Shown: positions 33,201-45,722 of the stretch, in pieces
Numbering within the stretch: position 1 is the stretch's first letter
Layout: the number at the start of each line of letters is the position of its first letter
NCBI RefSeq assembly: GCF_026914265.1
Contig: NC_069132.1
Span: forward strand, 36,202,932-36,266,931
Direction: 5' to 3'
DNA: 64,000 nucleotides
DNA from: Mya arenaria
Lineage: Eukaryota > Mollusca > Bivalvia > Myida > Myidae
The notes under the pieces: generated by a model
The model's input: only the letters and a program-made list of their open reading frames with translations
Told to the model about the DNA's origin: nothing
The model's database searches: none
Position numbers and translations under genes: made by a program

Positions 33201-36200
33201 AGGGTACGAGGTATTTACGTACCTGGTCAATGAAGTTGAAGACGATCATGACTCGGTTGAGTCCCCTGATAGAAGGCCGCTGCGACACAAAATCATATAT
33301 CTATCGTACCATGTCAGTGAGGTCGAATACGGTGATTACTCCATGGGTACCACGATAGAAAGCCTTGGTGATCGTGTTGGCTACGGGGTTGTTTACGAAC
33401 CAGTTCAATAAAGTTAAAGACGATTATGTGTCTGTTGGGTCCCCTGATAGAACGGCATTGCGGCACACAATCATATATATATATATATTTTCTTGGCGGT
33501 TTTTCCACCCAGATATGTATTTCGGGAAATGTTATTATACACATGCTATTGACACTTATGTTTTATTTTACGATATTTCGTAAAAACACTTTTATGGCAT
33601 TAATAAATGCCCTATTTTCATTCAAAGCTTGTGTTACGTTTTCCCTTCATCCATACGAGTTCGACCCGGCCTGTGACTTAGTACCTTGACGTTGAGCAAT
33701 ACATAAATATATATATATCGTACCATGTCAGTGAGGTCGAATACGATGATTACTCCATGGGTACCTCTGTAGAAGGGCCTCCTGAGTGTGTGGAAGTGTT
33801 CTTGGCCCGCAGTGTCCCACTGTAGGGGTAATAAGAAGGACTTTGTAAAAAGGAACACAGTGTCAATAGTTGTTCAAAATTTGAGGAATTGTGTGACATA
33901 AGTCAGATGAGAATCGACGCACATTTGTTTAACAATCACTTGAATGTTCATCATTGAACCGGAATGATAAGTACTATGGATAGTATATTTCCGTGTTTTT
34001 CCTTATTTGAACCTCCGTATTTTTCCTTCATTTCATCTCCCTTGTCTACGATTTTAGAAAAGGTATTTTAAAGTAACTCGCTCATGGTTTATAAAATGCA
34101 CTTTTTTATTACATGTACGAAATAAAGTGTGGCAAATCATAAGGAGTGTTAAAATAAAATTTCAAAAGCTGAAACCTTTCAGCAAATGTTGATAATTGCT
34201 CAAATATCGTCTTTGAAGACCACAATTTTCGTTAGCGTTTATAACGCGATTGAAAATTAATAAGGGCTGTGGTGTTGCGTGATTGGTTTATTGACATTAT
34301 CACGTGATGTTATCAATGTATCGTTAAGGGGTCAAAATATCCACCACTTATGTTAAAGTCCCCGTGGCCTTGTGGACTAGCCTGCTGTTTTCTCAAAAAA
34401 AATCTTGACTTTATCAGCGTGGTATCGAACCCCATCGTATACCAAAATACTTTTTTAAGCTATAACTGTATTTCTTCTGCAATTTCGATATCATAGAGTA
34501 AAAGAATGCTAAAATAAGTGTTTTCAGAGAAAACTAATTTTTGGTCCAAAAACATGAGCAAGTCATTTAAACTGTAATTACCTGCATCACTTAGAATGCA
34601 ACTAATTTTCATGTGCATTATCAAGATTCAAACATTTTATTTTTAATTATGTTTCATTAAATTGCGTATACTTTTGCCACGTACTATTTGGAGTTTTATC
34701 ATCTTCCCATTCATTGTTACTGTTTTGTATCTCTGAAAAAATTCAAAAACACAGGTGATGATACATGCATATCAATAAACTCCTCCACCTGGCCGCAACA
34801 TCACAAAATACTCAAGTCAAATCTCAATCTCAGTCTCAACTCATTTTACCACATATAAGCATAGTATTTTTTTCCATAGAATGTGAAAACACGTTTTGTC
34901 ATATTTCGAAGAAAAGGCAAACTATATACTTCAGTAATTGTTTAAAAACAGTAAGTTGTACACAATTGCATTTTATGCTTAAGGATATTTCCTTTTTTTT
35001 CTTTGGAATTTTGACAAAATTTTAATCAACATATTCTATGAGAAAATGCGTTCTTAAAAGGTGTAAAAACATACGCTTTTTAATTTTTGCTGCAATATGC
35101 TATATGGTAAAATGAGTTTAAGATTGAAATTTGATATAAAGCTGCACTCTCACAGATTGAACATTTTGACAACTCTTTATTATTTTTGTCCTGGAGCGAG
35201 AACCATGAAAACCAGTTATATTAGTCTGCTGCCAAGATATAAGATCGCAGAGTTTGATATTTAAGTTCAAAAATTGATGTTTTATGCATTTTTAGCTCTA
35301 CTGGCCAAAGGCTTATGCGATGGTAATGTGTACGTAGTATGTGCGTCTGTGCGTCCGTGCGTTCGTGCGTCCGTGCGTCTGTAAACAATTGCAGTTTTGA
35401 TTGTATCTCGATGAAACTTGTACAGTATCTAGATATCCATTAGAGCTCGGTTCCTTTCGAAAACCAGCCAGATCCACCCATGCATGCCTAGATTATGGGC
35501 CTTGGTAGTATAAAAAATGCTATTGTGTAAACAATTGGTTGTGAACACGATACAGTTTTCAGTTTTGATTGTATCTCGATGAAACTTGTGCAATATTTAG
35601 AAAACCAGCCAGATCCACCCATGCATGCCTAGATTATGGCCCTTGATAGTATAAAAAATGTTATTGTGTAAACACTAGCTTGTGAACACGATACAGTCTT
35701 CAGTTTTGATTGTATCTCGATGAAACTTGTGCAGTATTTAGATATCCATTAGAGCTTGGTTACTTTCGAAAACCAGCCAGATTTGCCTATGCATGCCTAG
35801 ATTATGGGCATTGAAAGTATTAAAAAAAACGTTCGTCTGTAAACAATTGTTTGTAATCATGATACAGTCTTCAGTTTTGATTGTATCTCGATGAAACTTG
35901 TACAGTATTTAGATATCCATTAGAACTCGGTTTCTTTTGAAAACCAGACAGATCTGCCCATGCATGCCTGGATTATGGGTCTTGAAAGCTTTTTTAAGCT
36001 AAGTCTATTTTTAGCCAAGTCTACATGAGCGAAGTCTACTTTTAGCCAAGTTTACATGTAAAATCACAATTGCTTGTGAAGGTTTGTTCAAATTATGCCC
36101 CTGGCGTCATTACTGCTCCCTCCCCTCCCCCCTACGGAGATCATCCCGAAGGTACCAGTGCGGCAACGCAAACGACCTCGGCAACGTTGGCGGAGACCCC

Positions 36201-38822
36201 GGGAAGAGTTCTCTTTTCTTTGTAAGGGATGGACTCCCCCCCCCCCCCCCCCCCCCCTTTAAATTGGGAAATGTTAAAAACCTTGATGTCTGAAACCACT
36301 AGGCAAATCCTTGCTATTTTGAACAAGGCTTTATTTAGTGGTCCACTACCATGGTTGTTTAAATTATGTCCCTTGGGTCAAAACTGGCACTGCCCTGGGT
36401 GTTACAATTTTCCTAGAGACTTATTTAAGAAATATTTTCAAAATCTTCTTGTTTCAAACCATAAGGCCCATACCTTTGATATTTGTTGTGGAGCATCATA
36501 TGATGCATTTGAAAACATTTGAAATAATGCCCCTTGGGCAAAAGCTGGCCCCATCCTTTTTAATTTTTAAAGCTACAGTAATGAAATTTTGACCATGTGA
36601 ACAGTGTTGCAAACAAGCATTAATGTTGTCCTCGGATGTCCTTGACATTGACCTTTGACCGAATTTTTTTTAAAGCTACAGAAATGAAATTTTGACCATG
36701 AGTACAGTTTTGAAAGCAAATATTTTTTACTCTCAGATAACCTTTACTTGGCACATATTAAAATAGTTCATGCAACTTATCTGCTTACAACACTTCCTGT
36801 CCTCAGATGTTGAACGTGCAGCGTTTTCAGCTAACCCAAACACAAAAAGTGAACTATGTATTTGTTGCCTATTACTCAAACGTACATGCTCTGGATTGAA
36901 AATGACCACAAGAGCCATGCCAGTAGAGCATAGGCCCTTTTGGGCCTCTTGTTTTTAAATCGTTAGTAACGGTTTAAGCCATAAAACATTAATTTTCTAA
37001 CGAAAATATGAAAATATGCGATCTGATCTTTGGTCAGCAGTCTTATATCATTGGTTTGCAGATATTTACGGGAAAATTTGCTCTTTCCAAGACAAAAGAT
37101 AAAAAAAGTTGAAATGGTAAATCTGTGAGAGTGCAGCTTTAAGTATACTTGTGATACTGGAACCTGGAGTGGTGCACTTTCATTGAATTGACTTTAAAAG
37201 TATGTCATATCTATTACATTTGGTTAAAAAATAATTAACTAAAATTCATATTTTTGTTCATAAACTCACATAGTCAATAGCGAGCGAACAGGGGTGATAT
37301 TCTATGGTGTCGTTCTGGAACGAAAATGAGTTTGAGCGTTTAAAATATGTTTTTAGTTAAATCATCTTGGACATCTTCACTAGATCACGAAATAAAATGT
37401 ATACCATGTGTTTTAAATTATAAACTGACAATGTACATGAGGCAATGTATATAGTATAAAATAAACATATTCAACGAATACATGCTGTGTCAATTTATTA
37501 AAGGTCATCACTTTATTGATTTGAATCTTCAACTTGTTATATGTATTAAAATGTGACTGTTATATTTAAAGTGACACTCTTATTTAAAGTCAATACATAC
37601 AAATGTAATACAAACATCATTTTTGACTGATAAACCTTTAACTACTTACTAAATAATACATTTATGGAAAATATTAATTACTGATAACAAGATTGTAACC
37701 GTGTATTTAATAGCAGAAAGCCCAATTAAATGATTGGTGAAAGCTAGAAGATTTACTGCAGTATACTATCGTCTCATAAGGTAGAAATACCGTGTTTTGT
37801 GCTCATTTCTTTCCATTATCATGGAATTTGCTCGCGTTCCATACTGCGTTGATACAGCATAAACGCAAGAAAAAATGCGATCAATCCTGGAATAACCTGC
37901 ATAGCATGCTATGACAGTCATTGAAGCCACGACTGAATTTAATGGTGCTATAACTATTCATCCGGTTGAGGGTGAGGGAATGAGGCATGGTTGTTGCGGG
38001 TATCGTTTGTGGGGCGATAGGGTAGGGAAGTTTGGGTATGGGGGTACTTACACAGAATCTAAGCTGGAGACTGGTCTTACCCACACCCCTGTCCCCGATA
38101 ATCAGAAGCTTGAACGACAGTTTGCTGTAAAGTTAAGAGAGCTTTTTGAATCACTTAATCTAGTTATAACATTGATTGAAACAGAACAGAACATTTATTT
38201 ACCAAAAGGTCACAGAACCATGTGGCCGAATATAGTACGAAATGGCGTAATGAAAACACTCATTTATGTATAATAATCCTTTTTAAAGATCGAAAATACA
38301 CAAAATAAATGCAAATATTTTAAATTTATATATTGCATTAATGTAACGTCTATACATGTATATTGAAAAGAAAATGTCGATATAGTACATACTATTAATT
38401 TCAATTACTTTTAAATACCCTTTATAGGCTATTTCAATCAACTTTTTTCGGGTATAAAGAAGTCTTTAAAGAATGTTTAAAAAAATACGGAAATATTAAT
38501 ATGTGTTTATCTTGAACTATTTTCTATACCGCAGTTGGTACATATAGTATAGCCGCGTTATATCATGTATGAAAACTTCTTTGGAAACAAGTTTTATTTT
38601 ATGGTATTTTCTCACTTTTAAAGCAATGTACTATTGTTGCTGAATGACGTATGCATTATTGATTTCATTTTATCCTATAAGACATTTTATAAAGTTTAGT
38701 TCATCATCAGAAATTATTTAGTAAGTTTATTTATTTTTTAATATTATGAAAAATAAACATTTAAAAACTCACTTTTCCAATGGGCTTTTGACGTATTTTC
38801 CATTTTCAGTTTTGGACGTCAT
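30272..38822 (-). CDS. Rab1-like small GTPase, gene A (diverged paralogue), 7 exons, 213 aa
   Basis: Exons on the minus strand: 38773-38822, 38052-38124, 37270-37314, 34685-34732, 33724-33819, 32284-32415, 30272-30469 (stop TGA 30272-30274). All junctions are GT-AG and frame-consistent. Rab GTPases switch between GDP and GTP forms and recruit effectors for vesicle traffic (family knowledge). G1 GDRGVGKT (27-34), G3 WDTAGQE (73-79) and G4 NKLD (132-135) are intact. Switch I reads CSLAIDY where the family has STIGVDF, so the invariant Thr becomes Ser and the Gly becomes Ala, with one residue deleted. G5 is TSAL in place of TSAK. The end CGC fits dual geranylgeranylation. No frame breaks, so it is either specialised or early in decay. 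Alternative: an expressed pseudogene. Confidence 0.85.
30614..31055. mobile_element. Foldback element, CAGTGTGTGTATA family, in Rab A last intron
   Basis: CAGTGTGTGTATAGCACATG at the left is mirrored by the right end (CGTGGTATACACACACTG). The inverted similarity extends inward (GCTACGTC...GACGTAGC; GCAACATTTTG both ways). It is a longer relative of the copy at 22023-22125. Confidence 0.75.
31231..31360 (-). pseudogene. Relic of the membrane-anchor terminal exon in Rab A
   Basis: Minus-strand sequence aligns with the last ~45 codons of the alternative exon of gene B at 46833-47168. Shared residues include [20 protein letters not shown] and KYRRL. The first half of that exon, which carries the G5 motif, is absent and no acceptor is evident. 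Rab A therefore seems unable to make the anchored form. Confidence 0.7.
31984..32076 (+). CDS. Small basic ORF after a strong splice acceptor
   Basis: A good acceptor (cacttcag, ending at 31969) is followed by a 30-codon ORF starting MARFRRRTS and ending FKNRKC. It is Arg/Lys-rich. No family recognised, and no partner exon found. It lies antisense to Rab gene A. It could be chance. Confidence 0.15.
   Translation: MARFRRRTSLIIYRKSHKTAVTRKFKNRKC
33000..33430 (-). pseudogene. Tandem partial copies of Rab A exon 5 inside intron 5
   Basis: Two longer copies (about 33305-33430 and 33130-33255) and one short copy (about 33000-33060) of the switch II exon lie downstream of the real exon 5. Each contains VFDLTD-type and VFNFID-type segments next to donor-like GT. 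Proper acceptors are not evident. The same number of copies is present in gene B. Confidence 0.7.
35137..37141. mobile_element. Foldback MITE (AAGCTGCACTC termini) split by a nested insertion
   Basis: The left end TAAAGCTGCACTCTCACAG and right end (CTGTGAGAGTGCAGCTTTA) match the complete 0.32 kb element at 45047-45370. The two halves are separated by about 1.66 kb of unrelated repeat (35296-36957). The 5' TTAA target has decayed to ATAA. Confidence 0.8.
35296..36957. mobile_element. Nested repeat element with GCTCTACTGGC ends
   Basis: It begins AGCTCTACTGGCCAAAGGC and ends with inverted GCCAGTAGAGC followed by GGCCCTTTTGGGCC. Inside are a GTGCGTCC microsatellite (35340-35383), about four tandem units of 160-180 bp sharing TTGTATCTCGATGAAACTTG, and a C-run near 36238-36257. 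No transposase recognised. Confidence 0.6.
37564..37798 (-). repeat. Interspersed repeat, inverted partner of 29956-30130
   Basis: It contains TTTAAAGTGACACTC at one end and GGTAGAAATACCGTGTTTT at the other, complementary to the partner copy. Confidence 0.6.
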
Positions 38823-38915
38823 TTTTGCCAAATATAAATAGAGACTTGAATTATTGTTCTATGTTATAGCCGTGAGTTTTCTCGAACAACTATCAAAAAC
38901 CGACAGGTGATGCGG

Positions 38916-38927
38916 TATATATATATA
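38916..38927 (-). promoter_or_regulatory. TATA-like box of Rab A
   Basis: TATATATATATA lies about 95-105 bp upstream of the start codon at 38822. A matching run sits at the same place in gene B, within a shared context (GGTATATATAT then TTGTTT). Conservation after duplication supports a core promoter role. Confidence 0.5.
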
Positions 38928-39129
38928 ATTGTTTACGACATTGCCAAATCTTACGTTGCGAAATTTAAACGAACGTGAAAGTGTTAGTCAGAGGGTTTCA
39001 TCACCATTGTCTTGTTTGCATAACTCCGCAAGGAGTATGCTCGCAATTGGCTATTAAACCAGTGTATACACAGCATGAGCATGAGTTTACCGAACTAAAC
39101 ATAGCCATTACGGGATCAATTGTTTTATT

Positions 39130-40235
39130 TTGATTATTTTACGTATTTATCGTTTTTTATGTCTGACAACTTGTTTAAAATGTTTAAGCGTTTTTCGTTC
39201 TAAAATGAATACATTTGTGCTTATATCTGATATTTTTCGAGGAGTCTCTAAAGGGGTTGTGCATTCATCAAATAACCCCCTAGCTGTGTCCATTGCAGCC
39301 ATCCTTGAAGTAGATTACGCTATTGCGTTCTATTAGTTGATATACGAGTAATCATTGATATAAAATGAATACAATTCTGTTTAAGGGAAAACGTCAAATG
39401 TTTTCAGATGACACAGACAATCATTTTCAAACATTGCGACTCTCCCGATTTGTTTATACGTTCGTGTCAGCTGCGAATGCGTAGTTGCAACGTGGCGGAG
39501 AACCTTCCCTGGACAGATTGGAACATCATGACAACGTTAAAGATACGATCTCTTTCAATAAAAATGCTGGTCTACATCACCCCACACACCCCAACCTGAG
39601 TAGCTTCGCCCTCTTAATTCCGCTCGTAATCACAGTACCGGTGTCACGGGCCGTAGTTGTCACTGTTGTCGACATCGTGTAAAAAATTAAATGCTGGTGA
39701 AAACATACAAAAAGTCAATAATTTTGTCTTGAAACATGGTATTATGGCAATGATAATATGCATATGTGTTGAACGGTCAATAGCATGCCCATAAATAACT
39801 GAAAAAAAGACTGAACGCAGGTCCTAATATATAACAAGAACTTTGCCATTGTGTAGATGACCCAAATGCGGTGACGGTCAAAAGGTCAAAGGTCATTTTC
39901 ACAGTGCATTTAGCACATAAGCTTTCGGTCAAAGGTCAAAAGTCTAATAACGAGTACTCAAAATTATATCTCAACAATCAAAATTAATACCATTTATCAT
40001 GCAATTTCAACTTAGAAATGGCATGAAAATGCATCAACGTTGTGTAAGGATTCTCGAATTTGATTGACCTTTTTACCTAAATATTCTTCATAATTTTGTT
40101 GGCAAGGAATTTAAAAAGTACATTTTGAACTTACTTATGCATTTGAAAAGAAAAGAAAAAGACACTTATTATCCACATATTGTTAATCCTACTGAGTGTT
40201 GTTTCTATAAACGGAACATACAGTTAATAACGTGT
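39130..40235. other. Intergenic, no gene seen; contains a DR1 motif
   Basis: No exon recognised. AGGTCAAAGGTCA at 39883-39895 is a perfect direct repeat of nuclear-receptor half-sites with 1-bp spacing, about 1.06 kb upstream of Rab A. It may be only a piece of the GGTCAAAGGTC repeat family seen elsewhere in the window. Confidence 0.4.
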
Positions 40236-43200
40236 CCCTTTTTGTTCTGCTCACAGTATGCAGACTCAGTGTAACTATTTATATGTAATATGCATCACTG
40301 TTGGCCTACCTCACAATGTGCAAACTAAGTGTTACTATTTATATGTGATATATATATCACCGTCGGTCTGCTCACAAAGTGCAAATCCGGACTGACTTAT
40401 ATATGTAATATGCATCACTGTCGTTTGCCCCACAGCATGCAAACTAAGAATCACTTTATATACTGTAATACGTATGCATCACAGTCTGTCTGCCCCAAAA
40501 ATATACAGACCCAGAATTATAATTTATGTACATGTACTGTAATATGTATCACTGTCTGTCTGCCTCACAATAAACAGACCCAGAGTTACTATTTATATAC
40601 TGTAATATGCATCACTGTCTGTCTGCCTCACAATATACAGACCAAGAGTTACTATTTATATACTGTAATATGCATCACTATCTGTCTGCCTCACAATATA
40701 CAGACCCAGAGTTACTATTTATATACTGTAATATGCATCACTGTCTGTCTGCCTCACAATATACAGACCAAGAGTTACTATTTATATACTGTAATATGCA
40801 TCACTATCTGTCTGCCCCAAAATATACAGACCCAGAATTATTATTTATGTACATGTACTGTAATATGCATCACTGTCTATGTATCATTGTCTGCCTGCCT
40901 CACACTATACAGACCCAGCGTTACTATTTATATACTGTAATATGCATCACTGTCTGTCTGCCTCAAAATATACAGACCCAGAGTTACTATTTATATACTG
41001 TAATATGCATCACTGTCTGTCTGCCTCACACTATACAGACCCAGAGTTACTATTTATATACTGTAATATGCATCACTGTCTGTCTGCCTCACAATATACA
41101 GACCAAGAGTTACTATTTATATACTGTAAGATGCATCACTGTCTGTCTGCCTCACAATATACAGACCCAGAGTTACTATTTATGTACATGTACTGTAATA
41201 TGTATCACTGTATGTCTGCCTCAAAGTATACAGACCCAGAGTTACTATTATTTATATACTGTAATATGCATCACTGTCTGTCTGCCTCAAAGTATACAGA
41301 CCCAGAGTTACTATTTATATACTGTAATATGCATCACTGTCTGTCTGCCTCACAATATACAGACCCAGAGTTACTATTATTTATATACTGTAATATGCAT
41401 CACTGTAGGTCTGCCTCACAGTATACAGACCCAGAGTTACTATTATTTATATACTGTAATATGCATACTGTCTGTCTACCCAGAGTTACTATTATTTATA
41501 TACTGTAATATGCATCACTGTCTGTCTGCCTCACAGTATACAGACCCAGAGTTACTATTTATATACTGTAATATGCATCACTGTCTGTCTGCCTCACAAT
41601 ATACAGACCAAGAGTTACTATTATTTATATACTGTAATAAGCATCACTGTCTGTCTGCCTCACAGTATACAGACCAAGAGTTACTATTATTTATATACTG
41701 TAATATGCATCATTGTCTGTCTGTCTCACAATATACAGACCCAGAGTTACTATTTATATACTGTAATATGCATCACTGTCTGTCTGCCTCACAGTATACA
41801 AACCCAGAGTTACTATTATTTATATACTGTAATATGCATCACTGTCTGTCTGCCTTACAGACCAAGAGTTACTATTATTTATATACTTTTATATGCATCA
41901 CTCTCTGTCTGCCTCACAATATACAGACCCAGAGTTACTATTATTTGTATACTGTAATATGCATCACTGTCTGTCTGCCTCACAATATACAGACCCAGAG
42001 TTACTATTATTTATATACTGTAATATGCATCACTGTCTGTCTGCCTCACAATATACAGACCAAGAGTTACTATTATTTATATACTGTAATATGCATCACT
42101 GTCTGTCTGCCTCACAATATACAGACCCAGAGTTACTTTTTATATGCTGTAATATGCATCACTGTCTGTCTGCCTCACAATAAACAGACCAAGAGTTACT
42201 ATTATTTATATACTGTAATATGCATCACAGTCTGTCTGCCTCACAATATACAGACCCAGAGTTACTATTTATATACTGTAATATGCATCACTGTCTGTCT
42301 GCCTCACAATATACAGACCCAGAGTTACTTTTTATATACTGTAATATGCATCACTGTCTGTCTGCCTCACAGTATACAGACCAAGAGTTACTATTATTTA
42401 TATACTGTAATATGCATCACTGTCTGTCTGCCTCAAAGCATACAGACCCAGAGTTACTATTATTTATATACTGTAATATGCATCACTGTCTGTCTGCCTC
42501 ACAATATACAGACCCAGAGTTACTATTTATATACTGTAATATGCATCACTGTCTGTCTGCCTCACAGTATACAGACCAAGAGTTACTATTATTTATATAC
42601 TGTAATATGCATCACTGTCTGTCTGCCTCAAAATATACAGACCAAGAGTTACTATTTATATACTGTAATATGTATCACTGTCTGTCTGCCAGAGTTACTA
42701 TTTATATACTGTAATATGCATCACTGTCTGTCTGCCTCACAATATACAGACCCAGAATTACTATTTATATACTGTAATATGCATCACTGTCTGTCTGCCT
42801 CAAAGTATACAGACCCAGAGTTACTATTATTTATATACTGTAATATGCATCACTGTCTGTCTGCCTCAAAATATACAGACCAAGAGTTACTATTTATATA
42901 CTGTAATATGTATCACTGTCTGTCTGCCTCACAATATACAGACCAAGAGTTACTATTTATATACTGTAAGATGCATCACTGTCTGTCTGCCTCACAATAT
43001 ACAGACCCAGAGTTACTATTTATATGCTGTAAAATGCATCACTGTCTGTCTGCCTCAAAGTATACAGACCCAGAGTTACTATTTATATACTGTAATATGT
43101 ATCACTGTCTGTCTGCCTCACAATATACAGACCAAGAGTTACTATTTATATACTGTAATATGCATCACTGTCTGTCTGCCTCACAATATACAGACCCAGA

Positions 43201-44200
43201 ATTACTATTTATATACTGTAATATGCATCACTGTCTGTCTGCCTCACAGTATACAGACCCAGAATTACTATTTATATACTGTAATATGCATCACTGTCTG
43301 TCTGCCTCAAAGTATACAGAACCAGAGTTACTATTATTTATATACTGTAATATGCATCACTGTCTGTCTGCCTCACAGTATACAGACCCAGAGTTACTAT
43401 TATTTATATACTGTAATATGTATCACTGTCTGTCTGCCTCACAGTATACAGACCCAGAGTTACTATTTATATACTGTAATATGCATCACTGTCTGTCTGC
43501 CTCACAATATACAGACCCAGAGTTACTATTTATATACTGTAATATGCATCACTGTCTGTCTGCCTCAAAGTATACAGACCCAGAGTTACTATTATTTATA
43601 TACTGTAATATGCATCATTGTCTGCTTGCCTCACAATGTGAAGACACAGTCTCACTATTTATATGTAATATGCATCACTGTCCGTTTACCTCACACTTTG
43701 CAGACCCAGAGTTACTATTTGTAAGTGGTATGTATTACTGTCGGTCTGCTAACCTGGAGGCACCAATCATATGGAATATTCATCACTGTCGCTTTGCTTC
43801 ACAATATTGAGAGTTTCTATTTGTATGTGATATGCATCACTGTCTGTCTGCTCACACTGTGCACCAAGAGTTAATACCTATATGTTATATGCTTACTATT
43901 TATATGTAATATACATCACTGTCTGTTGGCCTCACAATGTGCAGACTCAATTTTAAAATTCATATGTAATATTCATCACCATTGGTCTGCTCACAATATG
44001 GATACTAAGAGTTACAAATTATATGTAATATATGCAGGCTAAGTTTTATTTTTTTATTTGAAATATGCGTCACTGTCATAGTATTAAGACTCAGTATTAC
44101 GTTTGCCTCACAATATGCACCCGAGAGTTTCTACGCATATATATATTTATCACTATTAGTCTGCTCACAATATGGAAAGTTTCTATCGATGTTTAGTATG
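40236..44200. repeat. Satellite 1: 63/66-bp tandem array, ~55 copies
   Basis: The core unit reads ATGCATCACTGTCTGTCTGC, CTCACAATATACAGACCCAG, AGTTACTATTTATATACTGT, AAT. A 66-bp variant has an extra TTA. GTCTG and CAGAC form a short hairpin in every unit. Units at both edges are diverged and closer to the satellite 2 unit. Because 63 and 66 are multiples of three, plus-strand frames stay open, including one of 1067 codons at 40607-43810 made of a 21/22-residue repeat. I regard that as a by-product of periodicity. Confidence 0.95.
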
Positions 44201-44682
44201 CAACACTGTCGTACGAATTGTACCTATAGTGCGCCGGACACGTGTTTCCCGGATATCAGCGGAATGCACTTGTCAAAAATGGAAATACGTGAACTCGATT
44301 GCTTAATTTGTTTATGCATTTTAAAATAAAATATATAGTGCACCAGAGCCGTGTTTCCTGACACTAGCAGAAGATTGTGTCCAAAACACAAATACATGGA
44401 CTTATTCGTTTCACAAAACAAATCTGATGCTGTGTACATCTCCAGAATGTTTGGAGTTCAACCAGAACTATAGGGCCTTGACCAGTATAACTAGCATTTG
44501 TTCAGTTCTTTGGCACCAAGATCACATGGCCATGGCTTTCGCTGTATGCTTAGTCGACAAAACAATTTAAGATGTATGTTAAAGCGCCGAGAAACGAACG
44601 CCAATGGTCATCTGTCGTTTTCTTAGTCGAAAAGGGTGATTTTTTTCTGTTTACCAATATGTTAACTTTTAAAAGCTAGGGT

Positions 44683-44812
44683 AAGAATGGTTTAGTGGTT
44701 TAGTTGTGCGCATTTTTCACCTAAAAGGTTTGGGTTTGAATTTCTTGGTTTCTACCGAGAGCGATTCATATCAGCTTTCAGCTGTCTGGACAGATAAACA
44801 AATAATAAAATG
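44683..44812 (+). mobile_element. tRNA-derived SINE copy
   Basis: An A-box-like TGGTTTAGTGGTTTAG and a B-box-like GGGTTTGAATTTC are followed by the same TTTCAGCTTTCAGCTGTC tail module as the SINE at 21499-21686. It sits at the junction between the two duplication units. Confidence 0.5.
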
Positions 44813-45046
44813 TGTGAATCTCGGCTAAAAAATATATTGGTATGTACCAACACTTTAATACTAAAAAGTGAGATTAATTCCTGATCTTAAGCAAGGGGAG
44901 ATGTCAGCTTCAAATATAAGAAATTTTATTTAAGATTATTTTTAATAGCATGTAGATGATACCACATATTCACTATGCCAATATGCTCTTGTGTACCAAG
45001 CTACATAGCTCTGGATAATTATTTGTTGAGTTTGCTTCCTGATTGT

Positions 45047-45370
45047 TTAAAGCTGCACTCCCACAGATTGACCATTTTAACAACTTTTTTATTTTTTGAC
45101 TTAGAAAAAGCAAATTTTTGCGTAAATATCTGCAAACCAATGATATAAGATTGCTGACAAAAAAACAACAGATTGTAGATTTTCATATTTCCGTTCGAAA
45201 AATGCATAAAACATTAATTTTTGAAGTTAAATATAAAAATCTACGATCTTGTTTTTTGTCAGCAGTCTTATATAACTGGTTTCCATAGATTTTCGCAAAA
45301 TTTGGCTCGTTCCAAGACAAAAAAATAATAAAGTTTTCAAAACGTTCAATCTGTGAGAGTGCAGCTTTAA
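45047..45370. mobile_element. Complete foldback MITE flanked by TTAA
   Basis: TTAA precedes AGCTGCACTC and follows GAGTGCAGCT. The two arms are inverted repeats over most of their ~150 bp length. TTAA targets are typical of piggyBac- and Kolobok-type elements. The paralogous position in unit 1 (about 29010-29016) lacks it. Confidence 0.85.
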
Positions 45371-45667
45371 GACTGCTATAGTGTTTTAAAACACGATGTT
45401 AGGTTACAGGTTTTAGAAAAATAGACAGCGTTTATAACCGCTTTTGCTATTCTTGAAACACTATGTATGGATCCAGGTCTGAGAATGCTGCGTATATTTG
45501 CAGCGCGTATCACGATAATAGTTCATTAATATTTGGAGAACAAAAATGTCAGTGTTAAAACATATTTATTACCAGCAAAGGGTATACGACAGTATAACAA
45601 TATATTATAACGAAATTAATTAATAAACAACTAATAACATATGTGTCGGTCCTGGTCTTCTTGATTC

Positions 45668-45722
45668 AAGGCAAATCATTCTGCCCCAAGATCTGTCCAT
45701 TCCATGACGTCATTCACTCGTG
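45668..45722. other. 55-bp element conserved 3' of Rab B
   Basis: Partner of 29599-29653. This copy contains the palindrome TGACGTCA, a CRE-type site, changed by one base in the other copy. See the ORF at 45676-45828. Confidence 0.6.

Larger units (their letters stand above)
28857..44665. repeat. Unit 1 of a tandem segmental duplication (Rab A plus satellite 1)
   Basis: Collinear with 44905-62260. Shared landmarks in order: CAGCTTCAAATAT at the left edge; ATGTCAGTGTT blocks; the 55-bp conserved element; all seven Rab exons; TATA-like promoter; TTAGTCAGAGGGTTT; AAACATAGCCATTACGGG; the satellite; and ATCAAGATCACATGGC-type sequence at the right edge. Exons are clearly similar but intergenic parts are much diverged, so the duplication is not recent. 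Confidence 0.85.

Noticed and set aside
33302-33430. Separate extra Rab genes or additional exons
   Set aside because: The segments repeat only part of exon 5, lack acceptors and would break the frame if added. They are treated as exon-copy relics.
36141-36326. Gly-run ORF on the minus strand
   Set aside because: It is caused by the C-run near 36238-36257 within a repeat element.
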